This document shows positions 46,236-55,139 of a stretch of 64,000 nt of DNA, in pieces. Below the pieces are notes generated by a model. The model ran no database searches. It had not been told where the DNA came from and saw only the letters and a program-made list of their open reading frames with translations. Origin of the DNA: Sphingomonas sp. PL-96 (GTDB lineage: Bacteria > Pseudomonadota > Alphaproteobacteria > Sphingomonadales > Sphingomonadaceae); NCBI RefSeq assembly GCF_020707215.1, contig NZ_JAJFET010000001.1:930001-994000 (forward strand), read 5' to 3'. Position 1 is the first letter of the stretch; every line of letters begins with the position of its first letter. The position numbers were made by a program, and so were the translations under genes.

Positions 46236-48578
46236 GTGAGGAAGTTCATCGGCGCGCTCAGCGCAACCGCCATGCTGCTCACCACGGCGCTCGGCACCGC
46301 AGTCGTGCCCGCCAGCGCGCAGGAGCGTGCGGCTGCCGACGAGGCGCTCGTCGACCTGGTCAATCCGCTGATGGGAAGCGATTCCACCTACCAGCTGTCC
46401 TATGGGAACACCTATCCGGCGGTGGCGGTGCCGTGGGGCATGAACTTCTGGACGCCGGTCACCGGCAAGATGGGCAACGGCTGGGGCTACACCTACTCCG
46501 AACACAAGATCAACGGCATCAAGCAGACCCACCAGCCCAGCCCCTGGATGAACGACTATGCCGCCTTCGCGCTGTTCGCGGAGACGGGACCGCTCAAGGT
46601 CAAGGAAGCGGAGCGCGCCTCCTGGTTCAGCCACAAGGCTGAGGACAGCCGTCCCTATCGCTACAAGGTGTATCTGGCCGACTATGACGTGACGGCAGAG
46701 GTGACGCCGACCGAGCGTGCCGCCCAGTTCCGCTTCACCTTCCCCAAGGCCGACGACGCGCACATCATCCTGGATGCGTACAACGGCGGGTCGATGGTCC
46801 AGATCGACCCGGTGAAGCGCCGCATCACCGGCTACGTGCGCAACAACCATGGCGGAGTGCCGGACAACTTCCACAATTACTTCGTCGCCGAGTTCGATCA
46901 CGACTTCACCGTCTCGCGCACCTGGGACGACAATGGCCAGGTGACGGCAGAGCGCTCGCGCGAGGGCGACCATGTCGGCGCGGTCGTCAGCTTCAAGACT
47001 CGCGCCGGCGAGCAGGTGGGGGTGAAGGTCGCCTCCTCCTTCATCAGCGCCGAGCAGGCAGTCCGCAACCTGGAGCGCGAGATCGGCCGCGACAGCTATG
47101 ACCAGACGGAGGCCAAGGCCAAGCAGATCTGGGAGAAGGAGCTGCGCCGCGTCCAGGTGACCGACGCCAGCATCGACAACCGCCGCACCTTCTATTCGGC
47201 GCTGTGGCGGATGCTGCAGTTCCCCCGCATGTTCCACGAGACCGATGCCGCGGGGAAGACCGTTCACTACAGCCCGTACGACGGCAAGGTGCACGACGGT
47301 GTGCTCTATACCGACAATGGATTCTGGGACACGTGGCGCGCGGTGTTCCCCTGGTTCGCGCTCATGTACCCGGAACGCGACGGCGAGATCATGCAGGGGC
47401 TGGTCAACACCTACAAGGAATCCGGCTGGCTGCCTGAATGGGCGAGCCCGGGGCATCGCAACGTGATGATCGGGTCCAACTCGGCCAATCTGATCGCCGA
47501 CGCCTATCTGAACGGCGTGCGCGGCTTCGATGTCGAGACGCTGTACGAGGCGATGGTCAAGAACGCGACCACCTCCGAAGGGCGGCCGAAGGACAAGCGC
47601 GGGAACGTCGTGGAGGCGGTCGGCCGCGAGGGCGTCGAATATTACAACCGCCTCGGCTACGTTCCGTACGACGTGGGCATCAACGAAAATGCCGCGCGCA
47701 CGCTGGAATACGCGACCGCCGACTTCTCATTGTCGCGCCTCGCGGCCGCGCTCGGCAAGACCGGCGACGCGCAGAAATACGCGCAGCAGGCGCAGAACTA
47801 TCGCAAGCTCTACGACACGCAGAGCGGGTGGATGCGCGGCCGCAACCAGGATGGTAGCTGGTCGACGCCGTTCAACCCGTACAAGTGGGGCGATGCCTTC
47901 ACCGAGGGCAACTCGCTGCATTACAGCTGGTCGGTGATGCAGGACGTGCAGGGGCTGATCGGCCTGACGGGCGGCGACCAGAAGTTCGTCGACCGGCTGG
48001 ATTCGATCTTCACCACGCCGCCGATCTTCGACGACAGCTATTATGGTCAGGTGATCCATGAGATCCGCGAGATGCAGATCGTCAACATGGGCCAGTACGC
48101 CCATGGCAACCAGCCGATCCAGCACATGCCGTACCTGTACGACTGGGCCGGCGCGCCGTGGAAGACGCAATATCACGTCCGCGACGTGATGAAGAAGCTC
48201 TACTCCGCCGCCCCGGACGGCTATCCGGGCGACGAGGACAATGGCCAGACTTCGGCCTGGTATGTCTTCTCGGCGCTGGGCTTCTACCCGGTCACGCCGG
48301 CGGTGGGCGAATATGCGATCGGCAGCCCGCTGTTCCGCACGGTGCGCATGACGATGCCGAATGGCAAGGTGCTGACGATCGAGGCGGTGAACAACAGCGC
48401 CGAGAACGTCTACATCCAGTCGGCCACCTTCAACGGCAAGTCGCATGACAAGGCATGGCTGTCGCGCGAAGCGCTGCAGGGGGGCGGTACGCTCCGCTTC
48501 GTGATGGGAGCCAAGCCGAACCAGGCCTGGGCCAGCAGCAAGGCGGCGGCGCCCTTCTCGATGAGCACACAAAAATAA
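46236..48578 (+). CDS. GH92 alpha-mannosidase (first paralogue)
   Basis: A 780-residue exported enzyme beginning at a GTG with GGGGAG 10 bp upstream; Sec signal about 1-30 (ending ASAQE). GH92 domains follow: an N-terminal beta-sandwich (about 35-280) and an (alpha/alpha)6 barrel. Putative acid Glu557 (FTEGNSLHY) and Asp666/Asp668 (GDEDNGQTSAWYVF) have spacings of 109 and 111, the same as recalled for the characterised BT3990 (E533, D642, D644). GH92 enzymes are calcium-dependent inverting exo-alpha-mannosidases. The HGNxP motif reads HGNQP (Gln626). Second glycosidase of the operon, 17 bp before GH125. Confidence 0.92.
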   Translation: MRKFIGALSATAMLLTTALGTAVVPASAQERAAADEALVDLVNPLMGSDSTYQLSYGNTYPAVAVPWGMNFWTPVTGKMGNGWGYTYSEHKINGIKQTHQPSPWMNDYAAFALFAETGPLKVKEAERASWFSHKAEDSRPYRYKVYLADYDVTAEVTPTERAAQFRFTFPKADDAHIILDAYNGGSMVQIDPVKRRITGYVRNNHGGVPDNFHNYFVAEFDHDFTVSRTWDDNGQVTAERSREGDHVGAVVSFKTRAGEQVGVKVASSFISAEQAVRNLEREIGRDSYDQTEAKAKQIWEKELRRVQVTDASIDNRRTFYSALWRMLQFPRMFHETDAAGKTVHYSPYDGKVHDGVLYTDNGFWDTWRAVFPWFALMYPERDGEIMQGLVNTYKESGWLPEWASPGHRNVMIGSNSANLIADAYLNGVRGFDVETLYEAMVKNATTSEGRPKDKRGNVVEAVGREGVEYYNRLGYVPYDVGINENAARTLEYATADFSLSRLAAALGKTGDAQKYAQQAQNYRKLYDTQSGWMRGRNQDGSWSTPFNPYKWGDAFTEGNSLHYSWSVMQDVQGLIGLTGGDQKFVDRLDSIFTTPPIFDDSYYGQVIHEIREMQIVNMGQYAHGNQPIQHMPYLYDWAGAPWKTQYHVRDVMKKLYSAAPDGYPGDEDNGQTSAWYVFSALGFYPVTPAVGEYAIGSPLFRTVRMTMPNGKVLTIEAVNNSAENVYIQSATFNGKSHDKAWLSREALQGGGTLRFVMGAKPNQAWASSKAAAPFSMSTQK

Positions 48579-48595
48579 GAAGGATTGGATAGGAT

Positions 48596-50032
48596 ATGGC
48601 GATGACCTGGGGCCGACGCGACGTGATGATGGGCGCCGGAGCGATGGCGCTTGCCGCTGCCGTTCCGGCGGGCGCGCAAGGGACGGCGTTCGTGAGCAAG
48701 CGGCCGCCGCGCAGCCAGCGCAAGTTCGTCAGCACCGCCGTGGAGGCGGAGATCCGCCGGGTGAAGGCGAAGATCGCCGACCCGGAGCTCGCGTGGCTGT
48801 TTGAGAATTGCTACCCGAACACGCTCGACACGACGGTGCAGACCGGCGTGGTGGACGGCAAGCCCGACACCTTCGTAATCACCGGCGACATCGACGCGAT
48901 GTGGCTGCGCGACAGCTCGGCCCAGTTGCAGACCTATGTGCACCTGGCGCCCAAGGACGCGGCCCTGCGGCGCGTGTTCCAGGGCGCGCTCCAGCGCCAG
49001 GCCCGCTGCATCCTGGTCGACCCCTATGCCAACGCGTTCATGAAGGACACGTCGGCCAAGTCGAACCTGGGCGCGCGGGACGACCTGACGGAGATGAAGC
49101 CGGGGGTCGCCGAGCGGAAGTGGGAGATCGACTCCCTGTGCTATCCGATGCGGCTGGCGCACGCCTATTGGATGGCGACCCGCGACAAGACGCCGTTCGA
49201 CGATTATTGGGCGCGCGGGATGATGCAGGCGGTTGCGACGCTGAAAGAGCAGCAGCGGCTGGATGGGCCGGCGGCCTATCACTTCCAGCGCAACAACCCG
49301 TCGCCGACTGAGACGCTGATGTTCGGGGGCTTTGGCGCGCCGACCCGCAAGGTCGGGCTGATCCATTCCGGCTTCCGTCCGTCGGACGATGCCTGCGTGT
49401 TCCCGTTCCTGATCCCGTCAAACCTGTTCGCGGTATCGGCGCTCGACATGCTCGCAACCGTGCTGCGCGAGGCACGCGGCGACACCGCGGGGGCGGCGCA
49501 GGCGGAGACGCTGGCGGCGAGCGTCCGCGACGCGCTCGACAAGCATGGCAAGATGTCGGACGGGCAGGGCGGTGAGGTCTGGGCGTTCGAGGTGAACGGC
49601 TTTGGCGATGCGATTTTCATGGACGACGCCAACGTGCCGAGCCTGTCGGCGCTGCCGCTGCTCGGCGCGGCCGACCGCAACGATCCGCTCTACCGCCGCA
49701 CGGCTGCGCTCGCGTGGAGCCCGCGAAACCCTTATTACTTCGAGGGGACGGCGGCCAAGGGCATCGGCGGGCCGCACATCGGTATGGACATGATCTGGCC
49801 GATGTCGATCATCACCCGCGCGTTCAACAGCGACAGCGACGACGAGATCCGCGAGTGCCTTCGCTGGCTGAAGACCACGCACGGCGGCACCGGCTTCATG
49901 CACGAGAGCTTCCACAAGGATGATCCTACGAAGTTCACGCGCAGCTGGTTCGCCTGGGTAAACGGCCTGTTCGGCGACCTGATCCTGGACCTGGAGCGCC
50001 GCAAGCCGGCGCTGCTCGCCGCTCGCTACTGA
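48596..50032 (+). CDS. GH125 exo-alpha-1,6-mannosidase, Tat-exported
   Basis: A 478-residue protein of GH125 (former DUF1237). The leader GRRDVMMGAGAMALAAAVPAG has the twin-arginine pattern. Family segments include DTFVITGDIDAMWLRDSSAQ, KWEIDSLCYP, HSGFRPSDDACVFPFLIPSN, DDANVPSLSALPLLG and the C-terminal GTGFMHESFHKDDP whose Glu may be the catalytic base; LFGDLI closes the fold. GH125 enzymes release alpha-1,6-linked mannose with inversion, the linkage in the N-glycan core arm and yeast mannan backbone. It lies 17 bp from each of the two GH92 genes around it, so one polycistron is very likely. Confidence 0.93.
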   Translation: MAMTWGRRDVMMGAGAMALAAAVPAGAQGTAFVSKRPPRSQRKFVSTAVEAEIRRVKAKIADPELAWLFENCYPNTLDTTVQTGVVDGKPDTFVITGDIDAMWLRDSSAQLQTYVHLAPKDAALRRVFQGALQRQARCILVDPYANAFMKDTSAKSNLGARDDLTEMKPGVAERKWEIDSLCYPMRLAHAYWMATRDKTPFDDYWARGMMQAVATLKEQQRLDGPAAYHFQRNNPSPTETLMFGGFGAPTRKVGLIHSGFRPSDDACVFPFLIPSNLFAVSALDMLATVLREARGDTAGAAQAETLAASVRDALDKHGKMSDGQGGEVWAFEVNGFGDAIFMDDANVPSLSALPLLGAADRNDPLYRRTAALAWSPRNPYYFEGTAAKGIGGPHIGMDMIWPMSIITRAFNSDSDDEIRECLRWLKTTHGGTGFMHESFHKDDPTKFTRSWFAWVNGLFGDLILDLERRKPALLAARY

Positions 50033-50049
50033 ATGCCGGGGAAGATGCG

Positions 50050-52374
50050 ATGATCGTCACCAATCGCCGCAACATGCTTGCCGGTACCGGGCTCGCCGCG
50101 CTGGGCGGCGCGGTGCCTGCCACCGGCTGGGCCCAGGCACCTGCCGCCGGAAAGGCGGATGTGTTCGTCGGCACCGGCGGCCACGGACACACCTTTCCCG
50201 GCGCGTCGCTACCGTTCGGCATGGCGCAGCTGAGCCCGGACACCGACAACACGCGCTGGGATGCGTGCTCGGGCTATCACCGCACCGACCGCTCGATCAT
50301 GGGGTTCAGCCACACGCATCTTTCGGGAACCGGTATCGGCGACATGCTGGACGTGCTGGTGGTGCCAACGCGCGGTCCGCTCAAGCTCAAGCCCGGCAAG
50401 CTCGGCGACGCGGACCTAGGCTATCGCCAGCGCTTCTCGGACGAATATGCCGAGCCCGGCTATTATCGGGTGCGGCTTGAGTCCGGGGTGTTGAGCGAGC
50501 TCACCGTGACCGAGCGGTGCGGCATCAGCCGTCACCGGTTCCCCACTGGACCAGGGCATGTGCTGATCGACTTCGCGCACATGATCCTGGACGTCTGGGA
50601 CAAGGGCGTGCTGCTTGAGAACGCCTCGCTCAGCTGGGGCGCGGACCATGTGTTGACCGGCAGCCGCCAGGTGAACCGCTGGGCCAAGGGTCGGCGCATC
50701 CACTTCGCGATGCAGCTGTCGCGCAAGCCCGACCGGATCGAGTTCTTCGGTGACGACGACAAGCCGGCGGCCAAGGGGGCAAGCGGCGTGTCGGGCGGCA
50801 AGGTGAAGGTCGCCTTTTTCTTCGACGACGCCGGCGGCGATCCGATCGTGATCAAGACCGGTCTGTCCGCGGTGTCGCAGGACGGCGCTCGGGCAGCCTT
50901 GGCGGGCGAGGTCCCGGCCTGGGATTTCGATGGCACTGCGGCCAAAGCGCGCCGGACATGGGCGGCCGAGCTGCAGCGGGTGCGCGTGAAGGGTGGGACC
51001 GAGGCGCAGCGCACTATCCTGGCAAGCGCCCTCTACCACGCATTTCTTGCCCCCACGCTCTTCACCGACCGCGACGGCCACTACATGGGGCTCGACCGGC
51101 AGGTGCATCAGGCGCCGGCGGACTCGCCTGCCTTCAGCACCTATTCGCTGTGGGATACCTATCGCGCGCTGCATCCGCTGCTGACGCTGGTGCAGCCGGA
51201 GCGGGCGACGATGTTCACTCGCGACCTGATCCGACAGACGGCGCAGAGCCCCTATGGCCCACCGACCTGGCCGCTCCAGGCGATCGAGACCGGCTGCATG
51301 ATCGGCTGGCATTCGGTGTCGGTGATGGCCGAGGCGAAGGTGAAGGGGATCGAGGCGGACTATGCCGCCGCCTGGCCGAACATCCGCCGCCGCGCGTTCG
51401 ACCCGACGTTCAAGGACAGCGATGCTTCGCTTGGCCGCGAGGACTATTACAAGCTCGGCTACATCCCGGCCGACAAGGTCTGGGAGTCGGTCAGCCGCAC
51501 CCAGGAATATGCCTATGACGACTGGGCGATGGCGGTGCTCGCCGAAGCGGCGGGCGCGACCGACGATGCCCGGACCCTGCGCGCGCGCAGCCGCAACTAT
51601 CGCAACGTGCTGGACGCTTCGATCGGGTTCGCCCGGCCGAAGTTCTCGGACGGCAAATGGTGGGCGCCCTATGACCCGGTCCACATCGGCCACATGCCCA
51701 AGCCCTGGTGGCGGGATTATACCGAGGCGAACGGCTGGCAGGCGACCTTCCTCAACCAGCACGACGTTTATGGCCTGATCGAGCATTTCGGTGGCGAGGC
51801 CGCGTTCGAGCAGAAGCTCGACAGCTTCTTCAACGCGCCCTCCACGCTGCCCGACAATGCGCCGCCGGACATTTCCGGGTTGGTCGGGCAGTATGCGCAC
51901 GGCAACGAGCCGACCCACCATGCGGCGTATCTCTATGCCTTTGCAGGCGCGCCGTGGAAGACTCAGGCGATGGTGCGCCGCCTGCTGACCGAGATGTACA
52001 AGGACGACCCGGACGGCGTGATCGGCAACGACGACTGTGGCCAGATGAGCGCGTGGTTCGTCTTCAGTGCGCTCGGCTTCTATCCCGTAGACCCGGTGAG
52101 CGCCCTTTATGTGTTCGGCTCCCCGCTGTTCGACGAGGCGGAGGTGGCGGTCGGCAACGGCCGGACCCTGCGCGTGCTGGCGCGCGGCAACGGCCCGGAC
52201 AGCCCCTACATCCAGTCGGTGCGCTGGAACGGTAAGCGCTGGACCCGGAACTGGATCGCGCACGCCGAGCTGCAGAAGGGCGGCACGCTGGAGTTCGAGA
52301 TGGGGCCGAAGCCCTCTCGTTTCGGCACCGCCAAGGCCGACCGGCCGCCGTCGTTCGGACGCACCCTCGCCTGA
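50050..52374 (+). CDS. GH92 alpha-mannosidase (second paralogue), Tat-exported
   Basis: A 774-residue GH92 enzyme with a twin-arginine leader (TNRRNMLAGTGLAALGG). The N-terminal sandwich begins DVFVGTGGHGHTFPGASLPFG, typical of GH92. Putative acid Glu559 is in DYTEANGWQ; the base region is GNDDCGQMSAWFVF (Asn660, Asp661, Asp662), so the first of the two spaced acids seen in paralogue one is Asn, a common GH92 variant. HGNEPTHH (Glu620) is the canonical form. Probable substrate alpha-1,2- or alpha-1,3-mannose. Last gene of the operon; a strong hairpin terminator follows 10 bp after the stop. Confidence 0.92.
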   Translation: MIVTNRRNMLAGTGLAALGGAVPATGWAQAPAAGKADVFVGTGGHGHTFPGASLPFGMAQLSPDTDNTRWDACSGYHRTDRSIMGFSHTHLSGTGIGDMLDVLVVPTRGPLKLKPGKLGDADLGYRQRFSDEYAEPGYYRVRLESGVLSELTVTERCGISRHRFPTGPGHVLIDFAHMILDVWDKGVLLENASLSWGADHVLTGSRQVNRWAKGRRIHFAMQLSRKPDRIEFFGDDDKPAAKGASGVSGGKVKVAFFFDDAGGDPIVIKTGLSAVSQDGARAALAGEVPAWDFDGTAAKARRTWAAELQRVRVKGGTEAQRTILASALYHAFLAPTLFTDRDGHYMGLDRQVHQAPADSPAFSTYSLWDTYRALHPLLTLVQPERATMFTRDLIRQTAQSPYGPPTWPLQAIETGCMIGWHSVSVMAEAKVKGIEADYAAAWPNIRRRAFDPTFKDSDASLGREDYYKLGYIPADKVWESVSRTQEYAYDDWAMAVLAEAAGATDDARTLRARSRNYRNVLDASIGFARPKFSDGKWWAPYDPVHIGHMPKPWWRDYTEANGWQATFLNQHDVYGLIEHFGGEAAFEQKLDSFFNAPSTLPDNAPPDISGLVGQYAHGNEPTHHAAYLYAFAGAPWKTQAMVRRLLTEMYKDDPDGVIGNDDCGQMSAWFVFSALGFYPVDPVSALYVFGSPLFDEAEVAVGNGRTLRVLARGNGPDSPYIQSVRWNGKRWTRNWIAHAELQKGGTLEFEMGPKPSRFGTAKADRPPSFGRTLA

Positions 52375-52383
52375 CGAAAAAGA

Positions 52384-52413
52384 CCCCGGAAGATGGTCCT
52401 CCATCTTCCGGGG
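52384..52413. terminator. Bidirectional hairpin terminator of the mannosidase operon
   Basis: A perfect 13-bp stem CCCCGGAAGATGG/CCATCTTCCGGGG with a TCCT tetraloop lies between the converging second and third GH92 genes. A short A-run (GAAAAAG) precedes it, which would be the U tract for the minus strand. Confidence 0.8.
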
Positions 52414-52458
52414 GAATGTTCCCGCTGGGCAGGGGAGTAGGGCCAGCGGAACCGTGGA

Positions 52459-54795
52459 TCAGGAGGCGGAAGTCATCGACGGCGGCGCGTCCGCTGGCGC
52501 GCTGCCCCATGTGGGGTTCGGCTTCGCACCCATCGTCAGCACCAGCCTGGCACCATCCTTTACATCGGCGTGGCGGAACCACGGCTTTGTCCAGGGGCGA
52601 CCGTTCAGCGTCGCCGACTGGATGTAGAGGTTCGTGGCCGAGTTGTTGCGGGCGACGATCTCCAGCGCCTTGCCGTTGCCCATCGCCAGCTTCACCGTGT
52701 CGAACACCGGGCTGGAGAGGATGTAGACGTCGCTGGACGGGTCGACCGGGTAGAAGCCCATCGCGGTCATCGCGTACCAGGAGGATGTCGCACCCTGGTC
52801 GTCCATCCCCGGATAGCCATAGCCGGACGCATCGCTGCCATAGAGCGTGTCGAGGATCTGGCGGGTGAGCGCCTGCGTCTTCCACGGCTGCCCGGACCAG
52901 GCATAGAGGAACGGCGCCTGCTGGTCCGGCTGGTTGCCGTGGACGTACTGGCCGATCATGCCGGTGCAGTCGCGGCAGATACCTTTGGGCGTGTAGGGGG
53001 TCGCAAAGAAGCGGTCGAGCTTGGCGTTGAACGCGTCCCGCCCGCCCAGCAAGCCGGCGAGGCCCTGCACGTCATGGGGCACGAGCCACAGCGTCGACCA
53101 GCCCGACGCCTCCTTCATCATGAAGTTGTAATAGGGCTCCTGCGGGTCAAATGGCGCGATCCATTTGCCGTCGGCAGTGCGCCCGCGCATGAAACCGATC
53201 GAGGGATCGAAGACGTTGCGATAATTGGCCGCACGCTTGCGGAACAGCTGTGCGTCCTCGCGGCGCCCAAGCATCTGCGCCATCTCAGCCAGGGCATGGT
53301 CGTCCCAGGCGTATTCCAAGGTCTTGGCGACGCCCGCCTTGCCGTCTGCATAGGGCGGACTGGGGTTGCCCGCGGGCACCTCGTCCGAGATCCAGCCGTT
53401 CTGCTGATACTCCGCCAGGTAGCCGCGGGGCCCCTTCGGATCGAGCGCGTTCTTGCGGAGATATTCGTACGCCGCCGCATAGTCGAACGGAATGCCGCGT
53501 CGGGCGGCACCCAGGTACAGGAACACCGCATTGTCGCCGTGGAAGGACGTGTTCATGAAGCCGCGCTCGCGCGCCATGTCGAGCTCGGACTGCATGATGT
53601 CCTGCACCGTCCTGGGCTCGAGCAGTTCCAGCAGCACGATCTGGTTGCGGCCCGTGTCCCAGAAGGGCACCGGGCCATAGCGGTCGTACCCCGCTGTCTG
53701 CACCTTGCCGTTGCTATCGGCAAAGCTCTCTCCCTTGCGGGCGACCAGGCGCGGGCTCGCGAAGGACTGGAACAGGGTCGAATAGAACAGCATCCGCTGC
53801 TTGGGCGTGCCGCCGGTCACGTGGACGCGGTCGAGCAGCTGCGCCCATGCCTCCCGCGCCTGGTTGCGGGTGCCGTCGAAGTCCCAGCCGGCACTTTCTG
53901 CGCGAAGGCGACGCTCGGCGGCAGCATAGCTCGCGCCATGGGCCATGCGCACCAGCACGGGCTCGTTCGCCTTGGTCGTGAAGTCCAGGTAGGTGCCGGC
54001 ATAGCTGCCGGTGGTGCGGCGGGTGTCCGGCATCACCTCCTTGTCGCCGATGCCATAGCCGCGGTTGTTTCCGGCCGACTTCCGGAACGTGCCAAAGGTC
54101 GTGAACGGCCGCGAGAATTCCGCGACGAAATATTGGCTGTCGCCCTTTTCAGCGCGCCTGGCGGCGATGCCGCGAACGGTGCGGTCGCCGACGATCTCCA
54201 CCTCGCCCCCGCGTAAAGGCAGGTTGAGGAGGATGTGGGCGCGGTCCGTGGTCGGGAAGGTGAACCGCATCAGGCTGGTCCAGCGGGTAGCGGTCAGCTC
54301 CGCCCGGACCTTGAAGCTGTCGAGATAAGCCGAATAATAGCCGGGTGCGGCGACCTCCTTGGCCTTGTCGTACCAGCTTTGCGTGTAGACCGGCGGCACG
54401 GTCCAATCGCCGACGATCGGCATCAGGATCGGCTGCGCACCGCCGCCATAGGTCGCACCGCCGCCCCCGGTGAAGCCGATCATGGTGGGCGCGGGATAGT
54501 AATAGGGTGTCGCCACGCCGGTCGGGTACGTCTGCTCGATGTTGACGTTGACCGGCGCCGCCTCGACCGCGCCGTGGGGGAGGCGCGCACCCGGGGAGGT
54601 GATGCCGGAATAAAGCGGTTCGCCCGCCGGCGGCGCGTTGCCGATCAGTTCCTTGCGGTCGAGCGGCGCGGTGCCGACAAGGGGATTGGCCTCGTCCACG
54701 GGACGGGTGGCGCTGGTCTGCGCGAGAGCCAAACCGGAGTATCCTGCCAGCAATGCGGCCGATGCCAGCAGGACGCGGCAAGTCTGGATGTGCAT
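52459..54795 (-). CDS. GH92-family glycosidase (third, divergent paralogue)
   Basis: A 778-residue exported protein with a Sec signal (about 1-26, ending LALAQ). Overall it is GH92 (GVATPYYYPAPTMIGFTGGG, GWSTLWLVPHDVQGLAGLLGG, PFLYAWSGQPWKTQ), but it departs from its neighbours at conserved points. The acid motif is MMKEASGWS (Glu562), the base region GMDDQGATSSW (Met664, Asp665, Asp666) and HGNQP has Gln622. A different linkage or aglycone specificity is likely. It converges with the operon and its start faces a TBDR across a 344-bp gap that carries the motif shared with the main operon. Confidence 0.88.
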   Translation of the reverse strand: MHIQTCRVLLASAALLAGYSGLALAQTSATRPVDEANPLVGTAPLDRKELIGNAPPAGEPLYSGITSPGARLPHGAVEAAPVNVNIEQTYPTGVATPYYYPAPTMIGFTGGGGATYGGGAQPILMPIVGDWTVPPVYTQSWYDKAKEVAAPGYYSAYLDSFKVRAELTATRWTSLMRFTFPTTDRAHILLNLPLRGGEVEIVGDRTVRGIAARRAEKGDSQYFVAEFSRPFTTFGTFRKSAGNNRGYGIGDKEVMPDTRRTTGSYAGTYLDFTTKANEPVLVRMAHGASYAAAERRLRAESAGWDFDGTRNQAREAWAQLLDRVHVTGGTPKQRMLFYSTLFQSFASPRLVARKGESFADSNGKVQTAGYDRYGPVPFWDTGRNQIVLLELLEPRTVQDIMQSELDMARERGFMNTSFHGDNAVFLYLGAARRGIPFDYAAAYEYLRKNALDPKGPRGYLAEYQQNGWISDEVPAGNPSPPYADGKAGVAKTLEYAWDDHALAEMAQMLGRREDAQLFRKRAANYRNVFDPSIGFMRGRTADGKWIAPFDPQEPYYNFMMKEASGWSTLWLVPHDVQGLAGLLGGRDAFNAKLDRFFATPYTPKGICRDCTGMIGQYVHGNQPDQQAPFLYAWSGQPWKTQALTRQILDTLYGSDASGYGYPGMDDQGATSSWYAMTAMGFYPVDPSSDVYILSSPVFDTVKLAMGNGKALEIVARNNSATNLYIQSATLNGRPWTKPWFRHADVKDGARLVLTMGAKPNPTWGSAPADAPPSMTSAS

Positions 54796-55139
54796 GAAAC
54801 CTCCCCTGGTTCGCGTTCCATCTTTGCAGGGCAGCGGCCGTTTTCGGCTCGTCTATCCAGCGATGCGGGAAGGTCAGTTAAACAAAGTAATTTGTCAATT
54901 GATTAGGCAGCGACTTGGTTCGGGGAGGCTGTGCGGCAAGACGGGCAGGGCGGTGCCAAGTCAAAGAAAAGCTTGCGCGGCCGCAAGGAGGTTTCTGCTC
55001 CCTCGTTGCCTGGATGCGCGTAGCTGGAGTGAACGCCGTCGGCCGCGCCGCCGAGTCGGCGCGTGGCGTGCGTCCCGCTGGGACGTGGCCGCGACACTCC
55101 GCCGCCTGTGCTCGGGCGGCGACCATCAACGGGGTTTCC
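54796..55139. other. 344-bp divergent gap between GH92 and TBDR
   Basis: No gene is recognised. The left third is AT-rich for this genome around 54876-54905 and contains the shared 17-bp motif oriented toward the GH92 gene. The right part is GC-rich and carries an open frame continuous with the TBDR, but homology and the signal peptide begin only at 55140. No clear sigma-70 boxes could be assigned to either gene. Confidence 0.5.
54884..54900 (-). promoter_or_regulatory. Second copy of the shared 17-bp motif
   Basis: On the minus strand this reads AATTGACAAATTACTTT, one mismatch from 41691-41707; the preceding base is C in both, extending the match to 17 of 18. It lies 88 bp upstream of the third GH92 start (54795) in the same orientation as the first copy relative to its operon. 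Confidence 0.55.

Noticed and set aside
48101..48120. HGNQP in the first GH92 read as loss of the general acid
   Set aside because: Spacing to the Asp pair (about 40 residues) does not fit; the Glu of TEGN, 109 residues before the first Asp, matches the recalled acid position, so the acid is present.
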